Shown: piece by piece, positions 8,960 to 17,711 of the stretch
Layout of the letters: every line of letters starts with the position of its first letter
Numbering within the stretch: position 1 is the stretch's first letter
Assembly: GCF_000379765.1 (NCBI RefSeq)
Contig: NZ_KB903430.1
Coordinates: forward strand, 282,945-346,944
Reading direction: 5' to 3'
From: Flexithrix dorotheae DSM 6795
GTDB taxonomy: Bacteria; Bacteroidota; Bacteroidia; Cytophagales; Flammeovirgaceae
DNA: 64,000 nucleotides
Translations under genes and position numbers: made by a program
The notes under the pieces: model-generated
Told to the model about the DNA's origin: nothing
Seen by the model: only the letters and a program-made list of their open reading frames with translations
Databases searched by the model: none

Positions 8960-9511
8960 CTATACCATCTCCTTTTCCAGCTCAAATTCAGTTTTATAAT
9001 CTGAAAGTATCCCCCACTCATCAAGTCCGGTTTGATAAAATCTTGACGAAGAATAAGTGTAATTCTCCGCTTCGGTTACTTCGATTCGTGTTTCCTGAAC
9101 TGGTTCCTGGTGGATAAAATTGAGTATATGCTCCAACTCTTCAGTTGAATTAATTTCCTGAGGAACACCGCTTTTTTGCCAAAACTGGATTTTTTGGAAA
9201 AACCTATCCACCCAAAACCTGTCTAATACAGAAGGATGGTTTTCTCTAAGGTGTACTAAAAACTTGTAGGAAGTCATTTTCATAAGGTTAACATGAGGCA
9301 TATCTTCCTTGCTTCCAGGGTGTTTTAATATTTTCCAAATAATGTTTACATGAGTAGGCATAATACAAAACCCATAAACTTTCACTACTCCGGTTTTTTC
9401 AAGCAGTTTTAAATGCTCTATTACATAGGATTTATAAATGTCATTGGAAAAGAGATTTTGATGTTTGTAAACTCCAAGAGTAAAAAAAGTGATGATATCG
9501 GAATTCATCAT
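8960..9511 (-). CDS. REP-associated tyrosine transposase (RAYT, Y1/HUH) relative, catalytic residues replaced
   Basis: An intact 183-residue frame with the whole RAYT layout: YGFCIMPTHVNIIW (the HUH region), an RFWVDRFFQKIQFW segment, then ILNFIHQEPVQ and YTYSSSRFY at the C-terminus. Active RAYTs use an HUH metal motif (MPxHxH) and a tyrosine in the (D/N)YIxxNPV segment, Tyr115 in E. coli TnpA-REP by my recollection. Here the second HUH histidine is Asn (codon AAC) and the nucleophile position is Phe (codon TTT), each one base from the functional codon. No frameshift or stop is seen, so this is either a recently inactivated copy or a protein kept for another role such as DNA binding. Palindromes lie just upstream at 9587-9599 and 9650-9673. 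Confidence 0.85.
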   Translation of the reverse strand: MMNSDIITFFTLGVYKHQNLFSNDIYKSYVIEHLKLLEKTGVVKVYGFCIMPTHVNIIWKILKHPGSKEDMPHVNLMKMTSYKFLVHLRENHPSVLDRFWVDRFFQKIQFWQKSGVPQEINSTEELEHILNFIHQEPVQETRIEVTEAENYTYSSSRFYQTGLDEWGILSDYKTEFELEKEMV

Positions 9512-9586
9512 GTTTATTTTTTTTAAAGTTTAAAAAATATGAATTGCACTATTACCGTAATTGAAATTTTTTATTAGGCGTATTTG

Positions 9587-9599
9587 GTTTGAATCAAAC
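9587..9599. repeat. 13-base palindrome upstream of the RAYT-like gene
   Basis: GTTTGA-A-TCAAAC is a perfect inverted repeat with a one-base centre, 76 bases upstream of the RAYT start. RAYT genes are often flanked by short palindromes that they act on, so it may be a REP-like relic; it could also be an operator for either divergent gene. Confidence 0.4.
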
Positions 9600-9649
9600 T
9601 GGACAAAAAATTTCAGTTTCTAAAAAATAACGTCTCCAAGAGGATATTG

Positions 9650-9673
9650 TTTAGGCAGGAAACGCCTATTAAA
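9650..9673. repeat. Imperfect hairpin upstream of the RAYT-like gene
   Basis: TTTAGGC and GCCTA(TT)AAA can pair around a seven-base loop with a two-base bulge. The same TAGGCG core recurs at about 9574-9579 in the opposite sense to CGCCTA at 9663-9668, making a wider 6-base inverted pair. REP-like origin is a guess. Confidence 0.3.
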
Positions 9674-9766
9674 CATCTTTGTTGTAGGAAATAATTAGAT
9701 CTTTATATAATTTTTCCCAAAACTTTTTAGCAACAATAGATTGTTCATTTCACTCCCACTATTTAA

Positions 9767-11389
9767 ATGAAAAATTATCTTATTTTTCTTCTTTTCATTC
9801 TTTTAACCTTTACTTTTCACGGTCTAAGCCAGGCAAAGGATATTTACCCAAAGAATCATAATATTGATATTCTCCATTACCTTTTTAAATTGGAGTTATC
9901 TGACGAGCATGACCAGATTAGAGGTGAGACTACCATTACCTTAAAATACCTATCTGATTCGATTACCACTTTCCAATTGGATTTAGTATCTCCGAAAAGC
10001 TGGGATCCTTCAGTGGGAATGAAAATCAGGAAAATTCTAAATGAAAAAAGGGAACCAGTCCTTTTTGAGCATTCTTCGGATAAAATCAGGCTAAAATTTG
10101 AACAAGACTCCAAACCTAACCTCATTACAATTATTTATGATGGAATTCCTGAAGATGGTTTAATCATTTCAAAAAATAAGTATGGCCACAGAACATTTTT
10201 TGGTGACAATTGGCCAAACAGAGCGCACCACTGGCTTCCCACCATCGATCATCCCTACGAAAAAGCCACCTGCGAGTTTATCATCACTGCTCCGCAGCAT
10301 TACCAGGTAGTAGCCACAGGACTCAAAAAAGAAGAAAGTATGCTGACCGGAAATAAAAAACTAACCCATTATGAAAACAAAGTTCCTCTTTCTACAAAAG
10401 TTATGGTAATAGGCGTAGCCAGGTTTGCCATCCAGTATTTGGGAGAAGTTAATTCAGTTCCCATTGAAAGTTGGGTGTATCCTCAAAATAGAGAAGAAGG
10501 GTTTTATGATTATGCCATTGTGGTTAAAATATTCCGTTTTTTTTATAGCCATATTGGTCCATATGCTTTTGCAAAGCTGGCCAATGTTCAATCAAAAACG
10601 AGATATGGAGGGATGGAAAATGCCGGAAATATATTCTATCATGAAGGATCTGTAACTGGGAACCGACAGTCTGAAGCATTAATAGCTCATGAAGTAGCCC
10701 ATCAATGGTTTGGGGATTCGGCTTCAGAAAAGGATTGGGAGCATATCTGGCTCAGTGAAGGTTTCGCCACCTATTTCACGCATTTGTATTTTGAATTTTC
10801 CTACGGAAGGGATAAGATGATCGAACGGATGCTGACAGATAAAGCAAAGATTTTGTCATATTACGATACTCACCCCCATCCAATTGTTTTTAGTGGGTAT
10901 ACTGACCTGATGGAAATTTTAAACACCAATTCCTACCAAAAAGCAAGCTGGGTTTTGCATATGCTTAGGTTTGTAGTGGGGGACGATATCTTTTGGGAAG
11001 GAATAAGGAAATACTATCAGACTTATAATTTAAATAATGCCCTAACTAAAGATTTTCAAAGCGTTATGGAAAATGTATCCGGGGAAGATTTGGACTGGTT
11101 TTTTAAGCAATGGTTTTTCCACCCAGGCCAACCGAAACTTCAATTAGACTGGAAATACCACAAAAAGGATAGAAAAGCGATTATCACTATTCATCAAACC
11201 CAGAAAGATCTTATTTATCAAATGCCGATAGAGATTGGGATAACTTCAAAAAATGAGGAGGGGAATCTGACTGAAACTATTCACAAAATTCAACTCAAAG
11301 AGGGGGTCCAAACTTTTGAAATAAGTACAGAACACCCTCCCAGGGACATCATAATGGATCCAAATCATTGGTTATTATTTACTGAATGA
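9767..11389 (+). CDS. M1 family zinc metallopeptidase (aminopeptidase), exported
   Basis: A 540-residue protein with a signal peptide (MKNYLIFLLFILLTFTFHGLSQA). The M1 hallmarks are all present: the substrate-binding RYGGMENAG around residue 283, the zinc motif HEVAHQWFGD (His308, His312) and the third ligand Glu331 in WLSEGFATYF, 18 residues later. An N-terminal beta-sandwich (YLFKLELSDEHDQIRGETTITL) and a C-terminal domain beginning after FHPGQPKLQ complete the family layout; the large ERAP-type helical C-terminus is absent, as in shorter bacterial M1 members. It probably trims peptides in the periplasm. It converges with pdxA, with only five bases between the two stop codons. Confidence 0.95.
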   Translation: MKNYLIFLLFILLTFTFHGLSQAKDIYPKNHNIDILHYLFKLELSDEHDQIRGETTITLKYLSDSITTFQLDLVSPKSWDPSVGMKIRKILNEKREPVLFEHSSDKIRLKFEQDSKPNLITIIYDGIPEDGLIISKNKYGHRTFFGDNWPNRAHHWLPTIDHPYEKATCEFIITAPQHYQVVATGLKKEESMLTGNKKLTHYENKVPLSTKVMVIGVARFAIQYLGEVNSVPIESWVYPQNREEGFYDYAIVVKIFRFFYSHIGPYAFAKLANVQSKTRYGGMENAGNIFYHEGSVTGNRQSEALIAHEVAHQWFGDSASEKDWEHIWLSEGFATYFTHLYFEFSYGRDKMIERMLTDKAKILSYYDTHPHPIVFSGYTDLMEILNTNSYQKASWVLHMLRFVVGDDIFWEGIRKYYQTYNLNNALTKDFQSVMENVSGEDLDWFFKQWFFHPGQPKLQLDWKYHKKDRKAIITIHQTQKDLIYQMPIEIGITSKNEEGNLTETIHKIQLKEGVQTFEISTEHPPRDIIMDPNHWLLFTE

Positions 11390-11394
11390 AACCC

Positions 11395-12477
11395 CTAATT
11401 CATTTTTTCCTTTTCTGCTTTAGAAACATTTACCCTTATTTGGTTGGTAATTACATTACTCCTGTTTCTTACAATATCACAAGCCAAATAAATGGACTCC
11501 CTTAATGAGGTTTCACTGGCTTTATTTAACCCGGCAATATTGAAGGCAGTCCCATGATCGGGGGATGTTCTTACGATTGGTAACCCGGCTGTAAAATTCA
11601 CTCCTGTATCAAAAGCTATTGTTTTAAAAGGAATTAAGCCCTGATCGTGATACATGGCTAAAACAGCATCATATTTTTGGAAAGAATAAGTCCCGAAAAA
11701 ACCATCTGCGGGAAAAGGACCGCCAATTAAATTTCCCCTGTTTTTTAAATCGGAGATTACCGGAGAAATAATTTCCTGTTCTTCCTTGCCCAAAAGCCCA
11801 CCCTCTCCGGCATGCGGATTGAGTCCTAAAACAGCAATTCTTGGTTTAAGGATTCCAAAATCAACCTTCAATGATTTTATCAACACCTTAAGCCTTTTGG
11901 TTAATAATTCTTTGGTAATCCTTTGTTTAACTTTTTCCAACGGAATATGTCCTGTAGCCACAGCCACCCTCAAATCCTGGCTACACAGCATCATTAAACT
12001 ATTTCTGCTTTCGAATGCGGAGGCATAATATTCCGTGTGTCCGGGAAACTTAAATTCTTCACTCTGAATATTTTCCTTGCTTATCGGGCAGGTTACCACC
12101 GCATCTATAAATCCATCCTTTAAATGTTTTGTGGATTCCTTAATGGCCAAAAATGCCGATTTCCCGGCTTCATCAGTCAACCGACCTGGGTCAATTTCAT
12201 AATTCTCATGCCAGCAATTAATTAGGTTGGGTTTCCGCTCATTGATATAGCTATTCTCATTGTATTGATGATAGCTGAATTTTTCAATATTGAGTGCCCT
12301 TTTATATTTTGTTAATATTTTTCCAGAACCATAAATAATTGGTGTACAAATATTCGAAATCCTGGAATCTCCCAAAGCCTTTATAATTACTTCCGGGCCA
12401 ACTCCATTGAAGTCACCTATAGTAATTCCTATTTTGGGTTTAGTTTTATTTTTAGTATTTGAATTGTCCATCTTCAT
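11395..12477 (-). CDS. pdxA: 4-hydroxythreonine-4-phosphate dehydrogenase PdxA
   Basis: A 360-residue cytoplasmic enzyme of the DXP-dependent pyridoxal-phosphate pathway that oxidises 4-phosphohydroxy-L-threonine. Family signatures: GITIGDFNGVGPEVI near residues 17-31 (usually GDPAGIGPE), the metal-binding FPGHTEYYA, NPHAGEGGLLGKEE, AMYHDQGLIPFK and TSPDHGTAFNIAG. Start at 12477; Met3 is an alternative. It follows pepA by 46 bases on the same strand, so the two are probably cotranscribed. Confidence 0.95.
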   Translation of the reverse strand: MKMDNSNTKNKTKPKIGITIGDFNGVGPEVIIKALGDSRISNICTPIIYGSGKILTKYKRALNIEKFSYHQYNENSYINERKPNLINCWHENYEIDPGRLTDEAGKSAFLAIKESTKHLKDGFIDAVVTCPISKENIQSEEFKFPGHTEYYASAFESRNSLMMLCSQDLRVAVATGHIPLEKVKQRITKELLTKRLKVLIKSLKVDFGILKPRIAVLGLNPHAGEGGLLGKEEQEIISPVISDLKNRGNLIGGPFPADGFFGTYSFQKYDAVLAMYHDQGLIPFKTIAFDTGVNFTAGLPIVRTSPDHGTAFNIAGLNKASETSLRESIYLACDIVRNRSNVITNQIRVNVSKAEKEKMN

Positions 12478-12523
12478 TTATATATACCTTAATTCATAAG
12501 GTGTATTCTTTTGGTAAAAAATT

Positions 12524-13972
12524 CTAATTGTTTTCTGCTCTGTGAACCAGTTTTTTAAAAAATTCCACTAATAGCCTAACTCCTGCTCCGGTTCCAAACT
12601 TTCCTCTGTAACTGTCTTCCTTTAAAAGATAAGCCGGCCCTGCAATATCAAAGTGAACCCAATTGTAATCTACAAAATGTTCCAAAAACTTCCCCGCTGT
12701 AATCGCTCCGGCAGCATTACTCCCTAAGTTCCTGATGTCGGCAATCCCAGATTTCAATTCATCTCCGTAATCTTCCCATAAGGGAAGCTCAACTAATCGT
12801 TCAAAAACTGCTTTTCCAGCTTCCTCCAGCTGGTTTTTCACGTCTTCACCTGCATTGCCCATATACACAATGCCATATTGCCCTATTGCCCGAATCGCTG
12901 CCCCTGTTAAGGTCGCTAAGTCAAAAACAAGTTCGGGGTTCAATTCCCTGGCATAATCCAAAGCATCAGCCATAACCAGTCTTCCTTCTGCATCGGTATT
13001 GGCCACTTCTATAGTGGAACCTTTTCTCGAACCAATCACATCACCAGGCGCATATGCATTTCCCCCTGGTCGATTATCTGTTGCGGGAATCAATCCAATT
13101 ACCTTTACCGGCAATTTACTTTTGGCAATAGCCACAAATGTACCCACAACAGCTCCAGCTCCGGCCATGTCACATTTCATGATGTCCATGGAATTCTCTG
13201 TGGGTTTCAGACTTAAACCTCCAGTATCGTAAACCACACCTTTACCTACCAAAACAATAGGCTTTTCATTCACCGAATTTTCCGGAGCATACTCTAAAAT
13301 TGAAAAAGTAGGCGGATCAATACTTCCTTTATTCACCGCAAGTAAAGCCTCCATTCTTTCCTCCTCAATTTCCTTTTTTTGGAGCACCTTCACCTCAAAT
13401 CCTGAAGCCTTGCCCAGTTCCTCAATGCTTTTGGCAAATTGCTGTGCGGTTAAATAACTGACCGGTTCATTTACCAGATCCCTTGTAGCAAATACGCCTT
13501 CTGCTATATTTACCACATCTTCAGCATGATGGGTATCAAATCCACCTTCCAGCAGTGTCAGGCTCTCCGGGAAAGTTTTTTTCTTTTCTTTCTTATATTT
13601 CCCAAACTGGTAATTGCTCAATAAAAGCCCTTCAAACAAATCAAGAAAGTAGGACTCTGTTTTCTGTTCATTCTTTAGCTGAAGAGATTCCAGTTTTTCC
13701 TTATCCGCCAATTTTTGGATTTCATTGCCCAGTTTTCTGCATTTTTCCCTCAGTTTGTACGCCTCCCCATCTGTATTAATAATTACCAAAAATAAAAAAG
13801 CAGCGTACCGATTGAGAACAATAAGTTCATTTCCCTGATCAAATTGCCTTTTTGCATACTGGAATTCAGCGGGAGTTTGGCAAAAAGATTCTGCTTTAGC
13901 CAGTTCATCACACAGGACAACCAGACTTTGCTCACTATCAATTTCTTTAGAAAAATTCACCGGAGGCACCAT
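12524..13972 (-). CDS. pepA: M17 family leucyl aminopeptidase
   Basis: Start chosen at MVPPVNFSKEI (13972), giving 482 residues. The frame extends 36 codons further, but that segment would run into rsmA on the other strand and looks unlike M17 proteins. The C-terminal catalytic domain carries the two-metal site: VGKGVVYDTGGLSLKP, MKCDMAGAGAVVG and the diagnostic NTDAEGRLVMADAL. The N-terminal third is the more variable regulatory part. M17 enzymes release N-terminal residues from peptides in the cytoplasm using Mn or Zn. It is divergent from rsmA with a 55-base gap and likely leads an operon with pdxA. Confidence 0.94.
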   Translation of the reverse strand: MVPPVNFSKEIDSEQSLVVLCDELAKAESFCQTPAEFQYAKRQFDQGNELIVLNRYAAFLFLVIINTDGEAYKLREKCRKLGNEIQKLADKEKLESLQLKNEQKTESYFLDLFEGLLLSNYQFGKYKKEKKKTFPESLTLLEGGFDTHHAEDVVNIAEGVFATRDLVNEPVSYLTAQQFAKSIEELGKASGFEVKVLQKKEIEEERMEALLAVNKGSIDPPTFSILEYAPENSVNEKPIVLVGKGVVYDTGGLSLKPTENSMDIMKCDMAGAGAVVGTFVAIAKSKLPVKVIGLIPATDNRPGGNAYAPGDVIGSRKGSTIEVANTDAEGRLVMADALDYARELNPELVFDLATLTGAAIRAIGQYGIVYMGNAGEDVKNQLEEAGKAVFERLVELPLWEDYGDELKSGIADIRNLGSNAAGAITAGKFLEHFVDYNWVHFDIAGPAYLLKEDSYRGKFGTGAGVRLLVEFFKKLVHRAENN

Positions 13973-13990
13973 ATTTCTTGCTTTATTTGC

Positions 13991-13998
13991 CAAATATA
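13991..13998 (-). promoter_or_regulatory. Candidate -7 box for pepA
   Basis: On the minus strand TATATTTG matches the Bacteroidota TAnnTTTG box and lies 19 bases before the chosen pepA start. This supports the short start, since the long frame would read through the promoter. No clear -33 TTTG at the usual distance. Confidence 0.4.
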
Positions 13999-14027
13999 TT
14001 AATAATCGCAAAACTCTACACAGGAAA

Positions 14028-14813
14028 ATGGGATATGTAAGGCCTAAGAAAAAACTCGGACAGCATTTTTTGAAAGACAATCATATTGCAGAGAGAATTG
14101 TAAAAAGCCTCACACTACATAATGGCTACACAAATGTTTTGGAAATAGGCCCGGGAACAGGAGTTCTAACCAGGATTTTATTGAAAGATTCTCAAATTAA
14201 AACCAAGGTAGTAGAAATTGACCGGGAATCAGTAACTTATCTTAAGGAAAACTTTGAATTAAAAGAAGAAGACATCATCTCAGGAGACTTCCTCAGAATG
14301 CAAATAGACACTATTTTCCCCGGAAAATATGGAATTATTGGGAACTTTCCCTATAATATATCCTCCCAAATATTTTTTAAAATTCTGGAATATCGAAATA
14401 CGGTAGAGGAGATAGTCTGTATGCTTCAGAAGGAAGTTGCGGAAAGAATAAATGCCGGGCCGGGAGGAAAAACCAGTGGAATTTTAAGTATTTTACTTCA
14501 GGCCTATTATGATATTGAGTATCTGTTTACAGTACCTCCGGAGGTTTTTAATCCACCTCCAAAAGTACAGTCCGGGGTTATTTCCTTAAAAAGAAATGAT
14601 AGAGAAAAGCTGGGTTGTGATGAAAAATTATTTGCCCGAATTGTAAAACAGGGATTTAACAATAGAAGAAAAACTTTAAGAAATGCTTTAAAAAGTCTGG
14701 GCATTCCAAAAGAAATCACACAGGACGAAATTTATGGAAAAAGAGCAGAAGCCCTTTCAGTAGATCAGTTTATTGATATTACCAAAAATATAGAGGAGGG
14801 GTTGAAGGAATAA
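14028..14813 (+). CDS. rsmA: 16S rRNA (adenine1518/1519-N6)-dimethyltransferase RsmA (KsgA)
   Basis: A 261-residue SAM-dependent methyltransferase. It begins MGYVRPKKKLGQHFL, the typical KsgA N-terminus. Motif I is VLEIGPGTGVLT, the acidic ribose-binding position is VVEIDRE, and the catalytic motif IV reads GNFPYNISSQI (commonly N-L/F-P-Y). The downstream EVFNPPPKVQSGVI and the RRKTLRNALK helix are also standard. It dimethylates two adenosines in the 3' hairpin of 16S rRNA during 30S maturation. Divergent from pepA. Confidence 0.97.
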   Translation: MGYVRPKKKLGQHFLKDNHIAERIVKSLTLHNGYTNVLEIGPGTGVLTRILLKDSQIKTKVVEIDRESVTYLKENFELKEEDIISGDFLRMQIDTIFPGKYGIIGNFPYNISSQIFFKILEYRNTVEEIVCMLQKEVAERINAGPGGKTSGILSILLQAYYDIEYLFTVPPEVFNPPPKVQSGVISLKRNDREKLGCDEKLFARIVKQGFNNRRKTLRNALKSLGIPKEITQDEIYGKRAEALSVDQFIDITKNIEEGLKE

Positions 14814-14911
14814 TTTTCCCAAAAATTAGATTATTTTTATAGAATTAGAGTTTTTCAGATAAACAACCACTTTTGGATTAAAATATCCACCTTCAAAACA
14901 CTTGCTGCTGT

Positions 14912-15406
14912 ATGGAATATTTAAACCTCTTCCGGAAATTGTTTGAAAACCGAATCAGGTACCTGGTTTGTGGTGGATTGGCAGTAAATATTTATGGAAT
15001 TCCTCGAATGACTGCCGATATTGACCTGCTGCTGGATTTTAATCAGGTAAATATTACCAATTTTAACAAATCGGTGAAGGAACTGGCTTACCAGCCCCAT
15101 GCGCCTATTTCGCTCGAAATGCTTCTGGATGAGGAAAAAAGGATGGACGTAGTCAAAAATAAAAACATGATTGCCTATTCTTTTTACAATACCCTTTCCG
15201 ACTATATGAATCTTGATGTATTAATTGATGCACCCTTTGATTTCGATCATCTCTGGAACAATAGGGAAACCAGAAAAATAGAGGAAGTTGAAGTGTATAT
15301 TGTGGCGCTGGAAGACTTAATCGCTATGAAAAAATATGCCAACCGAAACCAGGACAAGCAGGACATTATCATGTTGTCCAAACTCAAAAACATCAAACCA
15401 GAATAA
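14912..15406 (+). CDS. Nucleotidyltransferase-fold protein (DUF6036-like)
   Basis: A 164-residue protein with a pol-beta-type nucleotidyltransferase core: YLVCGGLAVNIYGIPRMTADIDLLLDF at about residues 18-44, where GG and the DID pair match the GG...(T)xDxD motif that binds nucleotide and metal. The C-terminal VALEDLIAMKKYANRNQDKQDIIML matches the helix conserved in this group (LxxLIxxKxxxxRxKDxxDI). Such proteins occur as toxins or as accessory genes; no HEPN or antitoxin partner is adjacent. It follows rsmA by 98 bases. Confidence 0.8.
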   Translation: MEYLNLFRKLFENRIRYLVCGGLAVNIYGIPRMTADIDLLLDFNQVNITNFNKSVKELAYQPHAPISLEMLLDEEKRMDVVKNKNMIAYSFYNTLSDYMNLDVLIDAPFDFDHLWNNRETRKIEEVEVYIVALEDLIAMKKYANRNQDKQDIIMLSKLKNIKPE

Positions 15407-15558
15407 AAATCTTATGCCCTCAAAGCATAAAACCCTTTTGGATGCCATCTAAATTTTCCCAATAAAATCCTGCAGCTACTTACCATTTTTTAAATTCTCC
15501 CGTTAGAACTCAGAATTTTCATATTTTTTTAATCCTGGTACCTACAAACATTTTTTTA

Positions 15559-15783
15559 ATGCACGACCCTATTTTTATTCGTCCTATTGCCGCAAATAAA
15601 GACAAAGGTTTTTATGCCGAAGTGACCGAATCAGAAATAAAAGCACACTTAAACAGAAGCCTGGGAGATATTTTCAATTGGCTGGAAAACACGAATAAGT
15701 TTATTTCTGCGCTACAAACAGATACTGAAAAAGAAAGAAGTAGAAAGGCCAAACTGGTTTATAATCCCATTGAATTTCCGTAA
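15559..15783 (+). CDS. Small protein of unknown function upstream of dprA
   Basis: A 74-residue frame, ATG start, no signal peptide or membrane segment. The sequence is charged and mostly helical in pattern (VTESEIKAHLNRSLGDIFNWLENTNKFISAL). I do not recognise a family. It points the same way as its neighbours, 65 bases before dprA, and its composition matches real coding sequence. It could be a small accessory protein or a remnant. Confidence 0.5.
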   Translation: MHDPIFIRPIAANKDKGFYAEVTESEIKAHLNRSLGDIFNWLENTNKFISALQTDTEKERSRKAKLVYNPIEFP

Positions 15784-15847
15784 ATCGGGATAGTTACTCT
15801 GAGATTAACTGCTTCCTCAAATCACCTTAACCACAAGCTCACTTTTC

Positions 15848-16939
15848 ATGGAAATCACCAATAATCTATATGAAGTCGCACTCAATTTCATTCCGGGAAT
15901 TGGAAATGTGATGGTGAAACAGATTGTAAGTTATTGTGGTTCAGCTGAGGCGGTTTTTAAAACGCCCAAGGGAAAACTGCTCAAAATTCCAGGTGTTGGA
16001 CCAAAAACCGTGGAATGCCTTCAGGATAAAAGTTGCTTTAATACAGCCGAAGAAGAACTAAAAAAGGCAGAGAAATTTGGGGCTTCCCTCCTATTCTATA
16101 CCAACAAAAACTATCCAGAAAGACTAAAAAACATCCCTACGGCTCCGGTACTACTTTACTACAAGGGAAATAGCAACCTAAATGCCACAAAGGTAATCAG
16201 TATCGTAGGCACCAGAAAAGCAACTCCCTATGGTCTTGGTTTTATAGAATCTCTAATGCAGGAATTGAAGCATTTCAAAGACATTATAATCGTCAGTGGA
16301 TTGGCCTATGGGATTGACATTTGTGCACATCGGGAAGCCTTGAAAAATAACATTCCCACCATAGGAGTTATGGCCAACGGACTGGATAAAATCTATCCGG
16401 CCGTACATAAAAATACGGCTTTGCAAATGCTGGAAAATGGTGGATTAATTTCGGAAAACAAATTTGGCACTTTACCTGATGCTCCAAAATTCCCGGAAAG
16501 AAACAGGATTATTGCCGGAATGTCGGATTTGGTCATTGTAGTGGAAGCTGCAGCCTCCGGAGGAGCTTTAATTACCGCAGAAATCGCCAATTCCTATGAT
16601 ATCGAGGTTTTTGCAGTTCCGGGAGATGTCAATAATCCATTTTCTGAGGGATGTAATCAACTCATTAAAAAACATAAAGCACATTTACTTACCTCGGTAG
16701 AGGATATTAAATACATGATGAATTGGGAAACTGGAGAAGCACCGCCCAAAAAAATCAATTTCCAACTCACCATGGAAGAGGCTAATATTGTCAATTGGCT
16801 GGCTAAAGAAAAAACACAAATTGATATGCTAAGCCTGAAAACCCAAATACCCATGAGTCGGTTATCCGCCCTGTTGCTGGAAATGGAATTTAAAGGACTG
16901 GTGAAAGCCTTGCCGGGTAAGAGGTTTACTTTGGCTTAA
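15848..16939 (+). CDS. dprA: DNA-processing protein DprA
   Basis: A 363-residue protein. Residues about 1-70 contain a helix-hairpin-helix region (FIPGIGNVMVKQIVSYCG and KIPGVGPKTVECL). The Rossmann-like DprA core follows: VISIVGTRKATPYG, IIVSGLAYGIDICAH, MANGLDKIYPAVHK, FPERNRIIAGMSDLVIVVEAA and GSGGALITA-type segments. The C-terminal winged-helix-like DprA_WH part is near residues 300-363. DprA loads RecA on incoming single-stranded DNA during natural transformation. Its stop is followed 26 bases later by a terminator hairpin. Confidence 0.96.
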   Translation: MEITNNLYEVALNFIPGIGNVMVKQIVSYCGSAEAVFKTPKGKLLKIPGVGPKTVECLQDKSCFNTAEEELKKAEKFGASLLFYTNKNYPERLKNIPTAPVLLYYKGNSNLNATKVISIVGTRKATPYGLGFIESLMQELKHFKDIIIVSGLAYGIDICAHREALKNNIPTIGVMANGLDKIYPAVHKNTALQMLENGGLISENKFGTLPDAPKFPERNRIIAGMSDLVIVVEAAASGGALITAEIANSYDIEVFAVPGDVNNPFSEGCNQLIKKHKAHLLTSVEDIKYMMNWETGEAPPKKINFQLTMEEANIVNWLAKEKTQIDMLSLKTQIPMSRLSALLLEMEFKGLVKALPGKRFTLA

Positions 16940-16964
16940 TGCTTCAACCCACCACACTAAAAAA

Positions 16965-16987
16965 GAAAAGGGATGATCTCCCTTTTC
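16965..16987. terminator. Terminator hairpin after dprA
   Basis: GAAAAGGGA and TCCCTTTTC form a perfect nine-base stem with a five-base loop. It lies between dprA (plus) and the convergent NTF2-like gene (minus) and may serve both; there is no long T-run beyond the stem. Confidence 0.6.
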
Positions 16988-17111
16988 AGTTTAACCCACC
17001 CTTTTCAAAGCAATTAAGCACCAGTGCTCCACACCGGGTAATATTATTCCCGAGAAACAGTAATCTCTTTATCAGTCTTTTAGGGCAAAATAATACGCGA
17101 TTAATTTTGAA

Positions 17112-17552
17112 TTACTGCTTAAATTTAGCTGTTACCAATTCATGGAGAATCTTCCATTCATCACCCTGCCGCACCAGCGTGTATACCGATTCGAAATCGG
17201 CTTTTGCCCCAGTCATAGTGACTCTTGCTAAAGCATTATTTCCATCAAAAACTTCCGTAATTTTGATGTCCACTTTTCTTTTATCACCACCCCACACTTT
17301 CTGCTCTATATTTCCAATAAAGGTAGCCTTATCGGCAATGAATAAATCTGGTTTGGTTTTATCATTCCAAACAAGACGATAATCATCATGTAAAACAGTC
17401 TGTAATAAACCTGTATCATGATTATCCCCTCCTTTCGCATAATTGGAAATAGTAGCTTCAATTTCCTTTTTCATATTCTGGGCATTTAGTTGAGTAAAAA
17501 AACAAAAGCTGGCAATAGCCATTACCAATAATTTCAATTTTACAGTTTTCAT
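17112..17552 (-). CDS. Exported NTF2-like (lumazine-binding/SnoaL-type) protein
   Basis: A 146-residue protein with a signal peptide (MKTVKLKLLVMAIASFCFFTQLNAQ) and an NTF2-like fold: an N-terminal helix EIEATISNYAKGGDNHDTGLLQTVLHDDYRLVW, then strands ending with SVYTLVRQGDEWKILHELV. This fits the DUF4440/'putative lumazine-binding' group, often small periplasmic proteins of unknown ligand. The upstream gap carries two palindromes that are good candidates for operators of the MarR-type regulator encoded just upstream on the same strand, so it is probably that regulator's target. Confidence 0.85.
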   Translation of the reverse strand: MKTVKLKLLVMAIASFCFFTQLNAQNMKKEIEATISNYAKGGDNHDTGLLQTVLHDDYRLVWNDKTKPDLFIADKATFIGNIEQKVWGGDKRKVDIKITEVFDGNNALARVTMTGAKADFESVYTLVRQGDEWKILHELVTAKFKQ

Positions 17553-17585
17553 AGAATTATAAATTTAAATTTGACTTTACAATAT

Positions 17586-17597
17586 TTGATATATCAA
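17586..17597. promoter_or_regulatory. Candidate MarR operator 1
   Basis: TTGATATATCAA is a perfect 12-base palindrome 34 bases before the start of the NTF2-like gene. The same 12-mer is the core of the palindrome at 17712-17727. Confidence 0.65.
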
Positions 17598-17711
17598 TTA
17601 AATAAGCAGAGAAATAGAAATTTTAATGAAACCACCTTCAAAACTCAGTGTATTTTGATTAATAGCAACTCAAGTCGTCCCTATGCCACACATTTTATTT
17701 GATTTATAAAA

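Noticed and set aside
14912-15783. Nucleotidyltransferase plus small gene as a toxin-antitoxin pair
   Set aside because: The two are 152 bases apart, the small protein lacks HEPN or antitoxin motifs, and neither shows overlap typical of such pairs.
16939-17382. A 147-codon plus-strand frame overlapping the dprA stop
   Set aside because: Passes through a terminator hairpin and runs antisense to the NTF2-like gene, which has a signal peptide and a family fold.
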